From positions 1,302,001 through 1,366,000 of the forward strand of contig NZ_JAEMWU010000001.1 of NCBI RefSeq assembly GCF_017303215.1: a stretch of 64,000 nucleotides of DNA, written 5' to 3'. The notes under the pieces were generated by a model, which saw nothing but the letters and a program-made list of their open reading frames with translations, was not told the DNA's origin and did no database searches. Below, one piece after another: positions 1 to 8,203 of this stretch. The position numbers and the translations under genes are program-made. Origin of the DNA: Microbacterium esteraromaticum (GTDB lineage: Bacteria; Actinomycetota; Actinomycetes; Actinomycetales; Microbacteriaceae). Position 1 is the first letter of the stretch, and every line of letters starts with the position of its first letter.

Positions 1-1
1 G

Positions 2-835
2 ATCATGACGGCGATCGCCCCCGGTGAGCAGTTCCTCATCTGGGGCTGGCGCGTGCCGTTCCTGCTCAGCGTCGTGCTGATCCTGGTGGGCTACTACGTG
101 CGCCGCAAGGTCGAGGAGAGCCCGGTGTTCACCGAGCTGGCCGAGCGCAAGGAAGAAGCCAAGATGCCGATCGTGCAGCTGTTCCGCAAGCACACGCCGC
201 TCGTCATCATCGCCGCGCTCGTCTTCGCCGGCAACAACGCCGTCGGCTACATGACCACCGGCGGCTACATCCAGGGCTACGCCACCAACCCCGAGGGTCC
301 GCTGGCCATGGAGCGGGGCCCTGTGCTGTGGGCCGTTGCCGGCTCTGCCGTGACGTGGCTGGTCTCGACGCTGATCGCCGGCTGGGTCAGTGACCGGTTC
401 GGCCGCCGCAACACGTACATCCTCGGATGGATCCTGCAGCTCGCGGGTGTGTTCACCCTGTTCCCGCTGGTGAACTCCGGCAACATCGGTCTGCTGTTCG
501 CGGGGCTCGCCATCCTCACCATCGGTCTCGGCTTCACCTACGGTCCGCAGGCGGCGCTGTACACCGAGCTGTTCCCGGCCAGCATCCGCTTCTCGGGCGT
601 CTCGATCTCGTACGCGATCGGTGCGATCGCTGGCGGTGCGTTCGCTCCCACGATCGCCACGGCCATCGTGCAGGCCACCGGCTCGACAGAGGCCGTCACC
701 TGGTACCTCGCCGGCATGACCGTGATCGGCCTGCTGGCCACGCTGCTGCTGCGTGATCGCAGCGGCATCCCGCTCGGCCCCGACCACGAGGACGAGCAGT
801 CGAAGAGCCCGATCTACGGCCTGTCGAAGGCCTGA
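2..835 (+). CDS. MHS-family MFS transporter, 3' part (probable aromatic-acid:H+ symporter)
   Basis: C-terminal about 278 residues of a 12-helix major facilitator; the reading frame is open at the left edge, so the first ATG at 5 is internal and the true start lies outside the window. Visible are the central loop (WGWRVPFLLS, then EESPVF), helices 7-12, and the conserved loop GWVSDRFGRR near residue 125. These features, and the late FTYGPQAALYTELFP segment, fit the metabolite:H+ symporter (ShiA/ProP-like) branch. The stop at 833-835 is 60 bases before mobA, so the two are probably co-transcribed. Import of 3-hydroxybenzoate or a related aromatic acid is inferred only from that neighbour; a different organic acid is possible. 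Confidence 0.85.
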   Translation: MMTAIAPGEQFLIWGWRVPFLLSVVLILVGYYVRRKVEESPVFTELAERKEEAKMPIVQLFRKHTPLVIIAALVFAGNNAVGYMTTGGYIQGYATNPEGPLAMERGPVLWAVAGSAVTWLVSTLIAGWVSDRFGRRNTYILGWILQLAGVFTLFPLVNSGNIGLLFAGLAILTIGLGFTYGPQAALYTELFPASIRFSGVSISYAIGAIAGGAFAPTIATAIVQATGSTEAVTWYLAGMTVIGLLATLLLRDRSGIPLGPDHEDEQSKSPIYGLSKA

Positions 836-895
836 CCCTCTGAGGGGCGGATGCAGACGGCATCCGCCCCACGACGTCCTGCTGAAGGAGAAGCG

Positions 896-2752
896 ATGCA
901 GTTCCACCACCACGGCTACGTCTCCCACGACCCACGGGTGCTGCCCGCCGAGGGCCTGGGTGTCGACCGCCCCACCGATCTTCCCGACGAGGTGGACGTG
1001 CTCATCGTCGGCTCCGGACCGGCGGGCATGCTGCTGGCCGCGCAGATGTCGCAGTACCCCGACGTGAACACGCGCGTGATCGAGAAGCGCGAGGGGCGTC
1101 TGGTGCTGGGGCAGGCCGACGGCATCCAGCCGCGCAGCGTCGAGACGTTCCAGGCGTTCGGGTTCGCCGAGCGGATCATCGCCGAGGCCTACAACATCGG
1201 CTGGATGAACTTCTGGGGCCCCGACCCCGAGAACCCCCAGAACATCATCCGCACCGCGCGGACGGCCGACTACGCGTACGACATCTGCGAGTTCCCGCAC
1301 CTGATCGTGAACCAGGCGCGCGTGCTCGACTACTTCGCCGAGGCCGCCGCCGACGGGCCGGGACGCATCGTGCCCGACTACGGCGTCGAGTTCGTGGGAC
1401 TCACCGTGCACGAGGGCGGCGCGTTTCCGGTCGAGGTGCGCGTGCGCGACGGCGCGGGGGAGCGCACGATCCGTGCGAAGTACGTCGTCGGATGCGACGG
1501 TGCACGCAGCGGGGTGCGCGAGGCCATCGGACGCAAGCACGTCGGCGGCATCTCGGCGCACGCCTGGGGCGTCATGGATGTGCTCGTCAACACCGACTTC
1601 CCCGATTGGCGCACCAAATGCGCCATCAATGCTGAGGCGGGCAACATCCTGCACATCCCGCGTGAGGGCGGCTACCTCAGCCGTATGTACATCGACCTCG
1701 GCGCGGTTGCCGAGGACGATGATCACCGTGTGCGGCAGACCCCGATCGACGAGATCATCCGACAGGCGAACGCGATCCTGCACCCGTACTCGATCGACGT
1801 CAAGGATGTCGCCTGGCACAGCGTCTACGAGGTGGGGCACCGCGTCACCGATGGCTTCGACGATGTGATCGACGGCTCGGGGCGCACGCCGCGCGTCTTC
1901 CTCACCGGCGACGCCTGCCACACGCACAGCGCGAAGGCCGGGCAGGGCATGAACGTCTCGATGCAGGACGGTTTCAACCTGGGCTGGAAGCTCGGTTCCG
2001 TGCTCACCGGGCGCAGCCCCGAGGAGTTGCTGGCGACGTACGGCGCCGAGCGCCGCCCGGTGGCGCAGCAGTTGATCGACTTCGATCGGGAGTGGTCAAG
2101 CCTGATGGCGCGCAAGCCCGAAGAGATCTCCGACCCCACCGAGCTGGCGACCTTCTACCTCGGCACGGCCGAGTTCCCCAGCGGATTCATGACGCAGTAC
2201 ACCTCGTCGATGATCACGGGCACCGACGCCCACCAGGCGCTCGCCGCGGGCTTCCCGCTCGGCAAGCGCTTCAAATCGGCCGAGGTCGTGCGCGTCTGTG
2301 ACGGCAATGTCATCCACCTGGGGCACCATGCACGTGCCGATGGCCGGTGGCGCGTGTACGCGTTCGGTGACCGCACCGGCGCTGCGCTGGGTGCGTGGGC
2401 AGAGAAGGCCGCGCCGCTGTTCGCGCGTTTCACTCCGTCGGATGCTGATGTCGATGCCGTCTTCGATGTGAAGGCCGTGTTCCAGCAGCCGTTCGAAGAG
2501 GTCGAGGTGACCTCTGCGCCCGAGTTGTTCGCGCCCAAGACCGGACCGCTGGGGCTGACCGACTGGGAGAAGGTGTACGCAGCCGGGCCGAGCAAGTGGA
2601 CCGACGTCGACATCTTCGAGGCGCGCGAGCTGTCGCGTGACGGCGTGGTGATCGTCGTGCGCCCCGACCAGTACGTGGCCGCGATCCTGCCGCTGGACGC
2701 GGTCGACGAGCTGGGGACTTTCCTGGAGGGGATGCTGCTGCCGGCATCCTGA
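896..2752 (+). CDS. mobA: 3-hydroxybenzoate 4-monooxygenase (FAD-dependent)
   Basis: Flavoprotein hydroxylase predicted to convert 3-hydroxybenzoate to protocatechuate with NADPH and O2 in the cytoplasm. The protein is 618 residues. The N-terminal FAD-binding motif GSGPAG is at residues 39-44, the middle motif GCDGARSGVR follows, and the second FAD motif GDACHTHSAKAGQGMN begins at about 338. A thioredoxin-like C-terminal domain ends in VVRPDQYVAAILPL. The N-terminus MQFHHHGY and the whole layout resemble MobA of Comamonas rather than phenol 2-monooxygenase, but substrate class is by similarity recalled from memory. ATG 896 is chosen over the longer ORF start at 851 because GAAGGAG (884-890) lies 5 bases upstream and MobA proteins begin MQFH. 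Confidence 0.86.
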   Translation: MQFHHHGYVSHDPRVLPAEGLGVDRPTDLPDEVDVLIVGSGPAGMLLAAQMSQYPDVNTRVIEKREGRLVLGQADGIQPRSVETFQAFGFAERIIAEAYNIGWMNFWGPDPENPQNIIRTARTADYAYDICEFPHLIVNQARVLDYFAEAAADGPGRIVPDYGVEFVGLTVHEGGAFPVEVRVRDGAGERTIRAKYVVGCDGARSGVREAIGRKHVGGISAHAWGVMDVLVNTDFPDWRTKCAINAEAGNILHIPREGGYLSRMYIDLGAVAEDDDHRVRQTPIDEIIRQANAILHPYSIDVKDVAWHSVYEVGHRVTDGFDDVIDGSGRTPRVFLTGDACHTHSAKAGQGMNVSMQDGFNLGWKLGSVLTGRSPEELLATYGAERRPVAQQLIDFDREWSSLMARKPEEISDPTELATFYLGTAEFPSGFMTQYTSSMITGTDAHQALAAGFPLGKRFKSAEVVRVCDGNVIHLGHHARADGRWRVYAFGDRTGAALGAWAEKAAPLFARFTPSDADVDAVFDVKAVFQQPFEEVEVTSAPELFAPKTGPLGLTDWEKVYAAGPSKWTDVDIFEARELSRDGVVIVVRPDQYVAAILPLDAVDELGTFLEGMLLPAS

Positions 2753-2761
2753 TCGCCGTGG

Positions 2762-2787
2762 TTCGGCATGACAGATGTCATGCCGAA
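2762..2787. promoter_or_regulatory. Perfect inverted repeat upstream of ABC/two-component operon
   Basis: TTCGGCATGACA (2762-2773) and TGTCATGCCGAA (2776-2787) are exact reverse complements separated by GA. A further partial copy, ATGACAT, follows at about 2791. The dyad lies 9 bases after the mobA stop and is centred about 65 bases before the ABC gene start. It could be the binding site of the NarL-type regulator encoded at 5695, or a mobA terminator, though there is no T tract. The near-zero loop favours an operator. Confidence 0.6.
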
Positions 2788-2827
2788 TCCATGACATCGC
2801 CCTCCGGCATCCGCGACGCGCTCTCGC

Positions 2828-2833
2828 GATGCT
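2828..2833 (+). promoter_or_regulatory. Likely -10 hexamer (GATGCT), leaderless start
   Basis: GATGCT lies exactly 6 bases before ATG 2840. This spacing matches the TAnnnT-N6-start arrangement seen at many genes here, although the first base is G. Confidence 0.4.
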
Positions 2834-2839
2834 GGAAGC

Positions 2840-3793
2840 ATGCTCACCACAACGCAGACACAGACAGCGCAGACAGCAGCGCCGCCGGCCGACGCGGTGA
2901 TCGAACTGCGCGGCATCAGCCGCCACTTCGGAACGGGCGCGGATCGTGTGCAGGCCGTCGACGGCGTCGATCTCAGCATCCGCCGCGGTGAGGTCGTCGC
3001 GCTGCTCGGTCCCAATGGGGCCGGCAAGACGACCGCGCTCGACATGCTGCTCGGACTCACCGATCCCGACGCGGGCACGGTGCGCGTGCTCGGACTGGCT
3101 CCTGCCCGCGCCGCACGCTCGGGCGTGATCGCGGCCGTGCTGCAGACCGGTGGCCTGCTCTCGGATCTCACGGTCGGCGAGACCGTGCAGTTGATCGCGT
3201 CGCTGCACGGTCGGGCCACGCTCGACCGGGTGCCCGAGATCCTCGAGCGAACCGACCTCGCGCACCTGACCCGTCGACGCGTGTCGAAGTGCTCGGGCGG
3301 TGAGCAACAGCGCGTCAAGTTCGCGCTCGCCCTCACTGCCGACCCCGACATCCTCGTGCTCGACGAGCCCACCGCGGGCATGGACGTCACCGCACGCCGC
3401 CGGTTCTGGGACGTGATGCGCGCGGATGCCGACGCCGGACGCACGATCGTCTTCGCCACCCACTATCTGGAGGAGGCCGAGCAGTTCGCACGGCGCACCG
3501 TCGTGATGCACCGCGGGCGCATCGTCGCCGATGCGCCGACGGCAGAACTGCGCGCCGGTCTCGGCGCGCGTTCCGTCGCCGCGACCCTTCCACGGGAGGG
3601 TGCTGAGCAACTGCTGAGCGCACTGCAGCAGCATGCCGACGTCGTCGACCTGCGCGTCGACGCCGGTCGCGTCACGCTGCGCAGTGCCGAGTCGGATGCC
3701 ATCGCCGGTGTGCTGCTCGGCGCCGGCGCGCACGCGCTGGAGATCACCGCGCCCACGCTGGAGACCGCCTTCACCACCCTCACGGAGGACTGA
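2840..3793 (+). CDS. ABC transporter ATP-binding protein (DrrA/YvfR type)
   Basis: ATPase subunit of 317 residues, which pairs with the permease encoded next to form an ABC-2 type exporter (drug, lipid or peptide). Walker A GPNGAGKTT starts at residue 57. The signature is CSGGEQQRVKFALAL rather than LSGGQ. Walker B is ILVLDEPTAGMD, and the H-loop is in TIVFATHYLEEAEQFARR. The C-terminal 90 residues form the usual accessory domain of DrrA-like subunits. The permease ATG follows the stop by 3 bases, and kinase and regulator genes come next, an arrangement typical of transporters that answer envelope stress or antimicrobials. Substrate cannot be told. Confidence 0.9.
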   Translation: MLTTTQTQTAQTAAPPADAVIELRGISRHFGTGADRVQAVDGVDLSIRRGEVVALLGPNGAGKTTALDMLLGLTDPDAGTVRVLGLAPARAARSGVIAAVLQTGGLLSDLTVGETVQLIASLHGRATLDRVPEILERTDLAHLTRRRVSKCSGGEQQRVKFALALTADPDILVLDEPTAGMDVTARRRFWDVMRADADAGRTIVFATHYLEEAEQFARRTVVMHRGRIVADAPTAELRAGLGARSVAATLPREGAEQLLSALQQHADVVDLRVDAGRVTLRSAESDAIAGVLLGAGAHALEITAPTLETAFTTLTED

Positions 3794-3796
3794 CCG

Positions 3797-4552
3797 ATGA
3801 TGACCACGACGACGATGCTGCGGATCGAAGGGCTGCGTCAGCTGCGCAATCCCTACACGCTCGCCTTCATCCTGGCGATGCCAGTGGTGATGTACCTGCT
3901 GTTCGGGGCGAGCTCCGATTTCGGCTCACGACAGGCCGGCAACGGAAACGTCGCGTTCTACGTGATGACCTCGATGGCCGCGTACGGCAGTGCGGTGGCG
4001 ATGAGCTCGCTCACTTCGCTCGCCTCGGCGGAGTCGAAGCAGGGGTGGGGGCGCCAGCTCGCGATGACGCCGCTGACGACTGCGGGCTACGTCGCCACCA
4101 AGGTGATCACCGCCCTGTCGTTCGCGGTGCTGTCTCTTCTTGCCGTCTTCACAGCCGGCGCGATGACGGGGGCGGCGGCCGACGACCTGTGGCGCTGGTT
4201 CGCCACCGCGGGGATCATCCTGGGCGTCGGCCTCATCTTCGGTCTGTTCGGGCTCGGTGTCGGGTTGTTCTTCACAGCCGATTCGGCCGCGGCTCTCGCG
4301 TCGATCTCGATGACGTTCTTCGCCTTCTTCGGGAATGTGTTCATGCCGCTGGACGGCGTGATGCTCGACATCGCCCGGTTCACGCCCCTGTACGGATTCG
4401 TCTCGTTGTCGCGCTGGCCGCTCACTGACGGAATGCTCACCACCGGGCAGACCGATCAGATGTGGGCGGTGCTTCTGAATGTCGCCGTCTGGGTGGGAGT
4501 GTTCGTCGCGCTGGTCGTCGCCGGTATCAAGCGCTCGAAGGCCCGCCGCTAG
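3797..4552 (+). CDS. ABC-2 type transporter permease
   Basis: Membrane subunit of 251 residues with about six hydrophobic helices: LAFILAMPVVMYLLFGASS near the N-terminus, AVLSLLAVFTAGAM, IILGVGLIFGLFGLGVGLFF, ISMTFFAFFGNVFMPLDG, and a last helix VAVWVGVFVALVVAGI. The loop FMPLDGVMLDIARFTPLYGFVSLSRWPL is characteristic of ABC-2 permeases of the NatB/YvfS kind. A strong Shine-Dalgarno ACGGAGG (3782-3788) lies in the end of the ATPase gene, and two ATG codons stand in tandem (3797 and 3800). It is a partner of the ATPase at 2840, and the histidine kinase gene follows after 18 bases. Confidence 0.87.
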   Translation: MMTTTTMLRIEGLRQLRNPYTLAFILAMPVVMYLLFGASSDFGSRQAGNGNVAFYVMTSMAAYGSAVAMSSLTSLASAESKQGWGRQLAMTPLTTAGYVATKVITALSFAVLSLLAVFTAGAMTGAAADDLWRWFATAGIILGVGLIFGLFGLGVGLFFTADSAAALASISMTFFAFFGNVFMPLDGVMLDIARFTPLYGFVSLSRWPLTDGMLTTGQTDQMWAVLLNVAVWVGVFVALVVAGIKRSKARR

Positions 4553-4558
4553 CGGCAA

Positions 4559-4564
4559 TAGGGT
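4559..4564 (+). promoter_or_regulatory. -10 hexamer TAGGGT, leaderless promoter of kinase gene
   Basis: TAGGGT is followed by 6 bases (GGGACG) and ATG 4571. The placement suggests an internal promoter giving a transcript that starts at or next to the start codon. Confidence 0.5.
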
Positions 4565-4570
4565 GGGACG

Positions 4571-5701
4571 ATGACCAGCCCGCAGCGCACCGCGCCGAGG
4601 CCGCCCGCCGAGAGGGACCCCTGGGACCGCTACGGCTGGGTGATGGCCGCCGTCTGGCTGATCTTCCTGATCTATCCGGCGCTGGCGCTGGTGCGGTCGA
4701 CGGCGGGCGTCGGGTGGATCGTGCTCGGCTGGGCCGCCCTGGTGGTGTTCGTCGTGCTGTACATCGGCGGCTTCATCCGCGGGCTGCGTCTGGACAGCGG
4801 GCTCGGTCGGCCCGTCCCGGCCGGGCAGTGGTGGATCTTCGGAGCGCTGATCGCCTGCATGCTGCTGACCATCCCCGGGGCCGGTGTCAGCTACATCAGC
4901 TTTCTGCCGTTTCTGATGTCGTTCGCGTCGTACGGGCTGACCAGGGCGGCGCACTGGGTGACGATGGCAGCCTCGATCACCCTCACCGCATTGAGCGTGT
5001 TCCTGATCCCCGGGGGACTGCCGTACCTGACGGTGCTGGTCATCGTCGCCCTGCTCGGCGTCGTCAACACGGTCACCACGTGGCTGATCATCCGTTCTGC
5101 CGAGACCGAACGCCTGGGCCGGGAACTGGCGACCAGCGCCGGGCGCGAAGCGGCGGCCCGTGACGTGCACGACCTGATCGGGCACTCGCTGACCGTCGTG
5201 CAGCTCAAGGCCCAGCTCGCGCAGCGCTTGATCGAGACCGACCCCGAACGCGCCAAGGCCGAACTCGCCGACATCACCGCGCTCACCGCCGAGGCCATCG
5301 CCGGGGTGCGGGCCACGGTGGCGGGAGCCCGTGCCACAACGCTGGTCGAGCAGCTGGCATCCGGTCGTGATGCATTGCAGGCGGCCGGCGTCGACCTGCG
5401 CGTCGACGGCGAGCCTGCGGCGCTCTCGCCCGTCCAATCGTTGACGGCGAGCTGGGTGCTGCGCGAAGCGATCACGAACGTGCTCCGGCACGCCAGGGCG
5501 TCCGAGGTGAGTGTCACGATCATCCCGGGCAGTCTGATCGTGGCCGACGACGGCCGGGGTCCGGCATCCGATGCTCCCGCGCACGGCGCGACCGAGGGCA
5601 ACGGCGTGCGCGGCATGCGCGAGCGCGCGGCGGCCGCCGGGGCCGCACTGGAGTTCGGGCCGGGGCCCGCGGGAGGAACACGAGTGGAGCTGAGATGGTG
5701 A
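4571..5701 (+). CDS. DesK-type sensor histidine kinase
   Basis: Membrane sensor kinase of 376 residues. About five or six helices occupy residues 24-175 with almost no extracytoplasmic domain, as in intramembrane-sensing (DesK/YvfT-like) kinases. The HisKA_3 dimerisation helix AARDVHDLIGHSLTVVQLKAQLA contains the phosphoacceptor His200. The ATP-binding domain is compact, with the N box REAITNVLRHA, VADDGRG and GNGVRGMRERAAAAG. It overlaps the regulator gene by 7 bases (5695-5701), so the two are translationally coupled. It likely reports membrane state or an antibiotic bound by the neighbouring transporter; this role is inferred from the operon. Confidence 0.9.
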   Translation: MTSPQRTAPRPPAERDPWDRYGWVMAAVWLIFLIYPALALVRSTAGVGWIVLGWAALVVFVVLYIGGFIRGLRLDSGLGRPVPAGQWWIFGALIACMLLTIPGAGVSYISFLPFLMSFASYGLTRAAHWVTMAASITLTALSVFLIPGGLPYLTVLVIVALLGVVNTVTTWLIIRSAETERLGRELATSAGREAAARDVHDLIGHSLTVVQLKAQLAQRLIETDPERAKAELADITALTAEAIAGVRATVAGARATTLVEQLASGRDALQAAGVDLRVDGEPAALSPVQSLTASWVLREAITNVLRHARASEVSVTIIPGSLIVADDGRGPASDAPAHGATEGNGVRGMRERAAAAGAALEFGPGPAGGTRVELRW

Positions 5702-6339
5702 ATCGGGTGCCCGATGCGGATCACCGGCCGGAACGCATCCGCCTGGTGATCGCCGACGATCAGGCACTTGTGCGGGGCGCCCTGGCCGCTCTGCTCGATC
5801 TGGAGAGCGACTTGGAAGTCGTGGGCGTCGCCGCCGACGGCGAACAGGCCGTGCAGACCGTCACCCGGCTGCGCCCCGATGTCTGCCTGATGGACATTCA
5901 GATGCCCGACGTCGACGGTATCGAGGCGACCCGTCGCGTGCGCGCCGCACACGACGGCACCCGCGTACTCATCGTCACGACCTTCGCCCGCCCCGGCTAC
6001 CTGCGCTCGGCGCTCGACGCCGGTGCGAGCGGTTTCGTCGTGAAGGACACCCCGGCCGAGCAACTCGCCGAAGCGGTGCGGCGCGTGCACGCCGGGCTGC
6101 GCGTGCTCGATCCGGCGCTCGTCGAGCAGAGCCTGTTCGACGGGGCCAGCCCGCTCAGCGAACGCGAGCAGCAGGTGCTGCGCCTGGCCGCCGACGGGCG
6201 GTCGGCCGGCGCGATAGCATCCGAAGTCTTCCTCTCGGCGGGCACCGTGCGCAACCACCTCTCGTCGGCCATCGGCAAGACCGGTGCGGCCAACCGCGCA
6301 CAGGCCGTGCGGATCGCGCAGGACAAGGGCTGGATCTGA
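5695..6339 (+). CDS. NarL/DesR-type response regulator
   Basis: Two-domain regulator of 214 residues and partner of the kinase just upstream. In the receiver domain, Asp67 in CLMDIQMPDVDG is the phosphorylation site and K in VVKDTPAEQL is the conserved switch lysine. The C-terminal LuxR-type helix-turn-helix is LSEREQQVLRLAADGRSAGAIASEVFLSAGTVRNHLS. ATG 5695 overlaps the kinase end; the first 15 residues precede the receiver core, so a slightly later start is possible. The obvious candidate target is the dyad at 2762-2787, upstream of the transporter operon. Confidence 0.9.
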   Translation: MVNRVPDADHRPERIRLVIADDQALVRGALAALLDLESDLEVVGVAADGEQAVQTVTRLRPDVCLMDIQMPDVDGIEATRRVRAAHDGTRVLIVTTFARPGYLRSALDAGASGFVVKDTPAEQLAEAVRRVHAGLRVLDPALVEQSLFDGASPLSEREQQVLRLAADGRSAGAIASEVFLSAGTVRNHLSSAIGKTGAANRAQAVRIAQDKGWI

Positions 6340-6357
6340 GGCTGGTGCCGACCGGCG

Positions 6358-8082
6358 TCAGGAATTCACGCGGATGATCTCCTGCTGATACGGGGCGATC
6401 ACCTTGCCCGAGATGCGCAGGTCGAGCACCAGAAAGCGGCGCTCGTCGGGGTTCTCGGTGGCCCAGGTGCGCAGCCGCTCCAGGTCGGCGAGCGAGCGCA
6501 CGACGACGCCTTCGGCACCGACGGCCGCGGCGAACGCGGCGAAGTCGACCTCGGGGATCAGCATCGGCCCCTCGGCCAGTCCCTTCAGCCCGTACAGGTT
6601 GACCTCGGCGCCGTACGCGGCGTCGTTCCAGACCACAGCGATCCCGTGGCCGGCGGCCGCACGCACGGCCGACTCCAGATCGGCGATCGCCATCAGGCCA
6701 CCGCCGTCGCCCGAGGTGAGCACCACGGTCGACTCGGGGCGCGCACGGGTCGCGCCGACCACGCTCGGCCAGCCCTGCCCGATCGACTGGAACGCCGTGC
6801 CGATCATCATCATCCGGTCGGGTGAGGCGACGGGCCAGTACATGTTCGCCCAGCCGATGAAGTGCCCGCCGTCCGACACGACGACGCGGTCCTCGGGCAG
6901 CAACTCGGCCAGGCGGCGGGCGGCAGCGCGCGGATCGAGCCGGCCATCCTCGGCGAACTCGCCGGAACTGGCCTGGGCCCGCGCGGCGGTGACGTCGACG
7001 GTTTCGCGCCAGGGTGTGCGCGCAACTCCGGAAGAACCGGCCTCCGGTGTGGTGCTCACCTCTTCTGCGGGCCGATCCGCCGGTGTTTCTCCGGAGTTGT
7101 GAACGGCGGCGAGCCGCGCAACGAGCGCCTCCGCGGCCAAGCGCGCGTCGGCACGGACGAATCCGCCCACATGCGCGTGGGTCGCGGCCGGGGTGACATC
7201 GACCTGGAACACCCGGGTGCCCGGCGCGAACAGGTCGCCGAAGCGCATCGTGAACTGGTTTAGTGACGCACCGAAGACGACGGCGACGTCGGCCTCGCGC
7301 ACCAGCTCCATGGCCCCATCGGCGCCGAATCCGCCGGTCACGCCAAGGTCGTAACGTGCATCGGGGAAGACGCCTCGGCCGAGCGCCGTCGTCGCGGTGA
7401 GCGCACCGGTGGCTGCGGCAAGAGCACCGAGGGACTCGCCCGCACCCGCCAGCCAGGCGCCACGACCGGCCAGCAGGAACGGACGCTCTGCCCGCGCGAG
7501 CGCATCGGCGATCTCATCGAGCATCCCCGCACCGAACTCGCCGCGAGGGGCGAGCGGTGCCGGAACCCGCGGCTCGGGGGCCTCGGGCACCACGCCGGCC
7601 TCGAGGGCTGCGACGTCGTAGGGGATGGCCAGCACGACCGGTACCCGGTAGGTCAGGGCGTGCTCGATGGCGATGACCGTGGTTGCCGCGGCATCCGCAC
7701 GTCCGGTCGTATAGGTGCGTGCGCCGACGGCCGACGCGAGCGCAATCTGGTCGACGTCCCACGGACGCGGACCCGAGGTGGGCTCATCGCCCACGACGAG
7801 CACCAGCGGCACGTGCGCCTGCACGGCCTCGGCCAGCGCCGTCAGGGTGTTCGTGAAGCCGGCTCCGTACGTCGAGGTCGCGGCGGCAATGCGCCCGGAT
7901 GCCCGGAAATGCGCGTCGGCGGCAACGACCGCACCTTGCTCGTGGCGCACGGCGGTGAAGACGGCATCGGTCTGCGTCTCGATGGCGTCGAGGAAGTAGG
8001 CGTTGCCATTGCCCATCACCCCGAAGACGTGGCCGATGTGCTGGGCGAGAGTGAGGGCGACGTGCGCGGAGACGCTGGGCAT
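6358..8082 (-). CDS. ThDP-dependent enzyme, acetolactate synthase/benzoylformate decarboxylase-like
   Basis: Thiamine diphosphate enzyme of 574 residues with the three-domain POX layout. The N-terminal PYR domain carries catalytic Glu48 (VRHEQGAVVAADA). The central domain spans about 190-330. The C-terminal PP domain has the ThDP/Mg motif GDGGGLMAIADLESAV followed by VVWNDAAYG. ATG 8082 is preferred over the upstream in-frame ATG 8175 because the PYR domain starts directly there and GAAAGG lies a few bases upstream. The linker between central and PP domains (residues about 328-355) is low-complexity and coincides with a DNA palindrome (7023-7099). The substrate is not evident; 2-oxoacid decarboxylation or carboligation is the family chemistry. 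Confidence 0.8.
   Translation of the reverse strand: MPSVSAHVALTLAQHIGHVFGVMGNGNAYFLDAIETQTDAVFTAVRHEQGAVVAADAHFRASGRIAAATSTYGAGFTNTLTALAEAVQAHVPLVLVVGDEPTSGPRPWDVDQIALASAVGARTYTTGRADAAATTVIAIEHALTYRVPVVLAIPYDVAALEAGVVPEAPEPRVPAPLAPRGEFGAGMLDEIADALARAERPFLLAGRGAWLAGAGESLGALAAATGALTATTALGRGVFPDARYDLGVTGGFGADGAMELVREADVAVVFGASLNQFTMRFGDLFAPGTRVFQVDVTPAATHAHVGGFVRADARLAAEALVARLAAVHNSGETPADRPAEEVSTTPEAGSSGVARTPWRETVDVTAARAQASSGEFAEDGRLDPRAAARRLAELLPEDRVVVSDGGHFIGWANMYWPVASPDRMMMIGTAFQSIGQGWPSVVGATRARPESTVVLTSGDGGGLMAIADLESAVRAAAGHGIAVVWNDAAYGAEVNLYGLKGLAEGPMLIPEVDFAAFAAAVGAEGVVVRSLADLERLRTWATENPDERRFLVLDLRISGKVIAPYQQEIIRVNS
7023..7099. repeat. Palindromic element inside the ThDP-enzyme linker
   Basis: CAACTCCGGA (7023-7032) pairs exactly with TCCGGAGTTG (7090-7099), and CCGGC (7037-7041) pairs with GCCGG (7079-7083). 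The element sits in the coding sequence between the central and C-terminal domains and encodes the Ser/Pro/Gly-rich stretch around SGETPADRPAEEV. It looks like a palindromic repeat tolerated in a linker. Confidence 0.55.
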
Positions 8083-8174
8083 GACTGAGCCTTTCAAGAC
8101 AGTGACGGAGGGAACCGTATGTGTCTGGCGGCTCACGCGACGGCGCGGAGTGCTGCGTGCCCCTTTTTCGGGCA

Positions 8175-8192
8175 CCGGCCGCGAACGGCCGG
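8175..8192 (-). terminator. Short GC hairpin after glutamine amidotransferase gene
   Basis: CCGGCCG (8175-8181) and CGGCCGG (8186-8192) form a 7-bp stem with a CGAA tetraloop, 11 bases past the stop of the minus-strand gene at 8204. On that strand the bases that follow are A-rich rather than T-rich, so it would be a tractless terminator, if it is one. Confidence 0.4.
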
Positions 8193-8203
8193 ACCTTCTG
8201 ATA

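Noticed and set aside
5..7. ATG at 5 as the start of the MFS transporter
   Set aside because: The frame is open to the window edge and the protein lacks its first helices, so the codon is internal.
2096..3733. Long minus-strand ORF (545 codons) over mobA and the ABC ATPase
   Set aside because: It is a high-GC shadow frame opposite two well-supported genes, and its translation has no recognisable domain.
3926..5767. Long minus-strand ORF (613 codons) over permease and kinase
   Set aside because: It is antisense to conserved genes and its translation is low-complexity and rich in Arg, Gln and Gly.
8161..8192. Classical intrinsic terminator with T tract
   Set aside because: The T run lies 5' of the hairpin on the plus strand, so it gives an A run on the minus strand where the gene ends.
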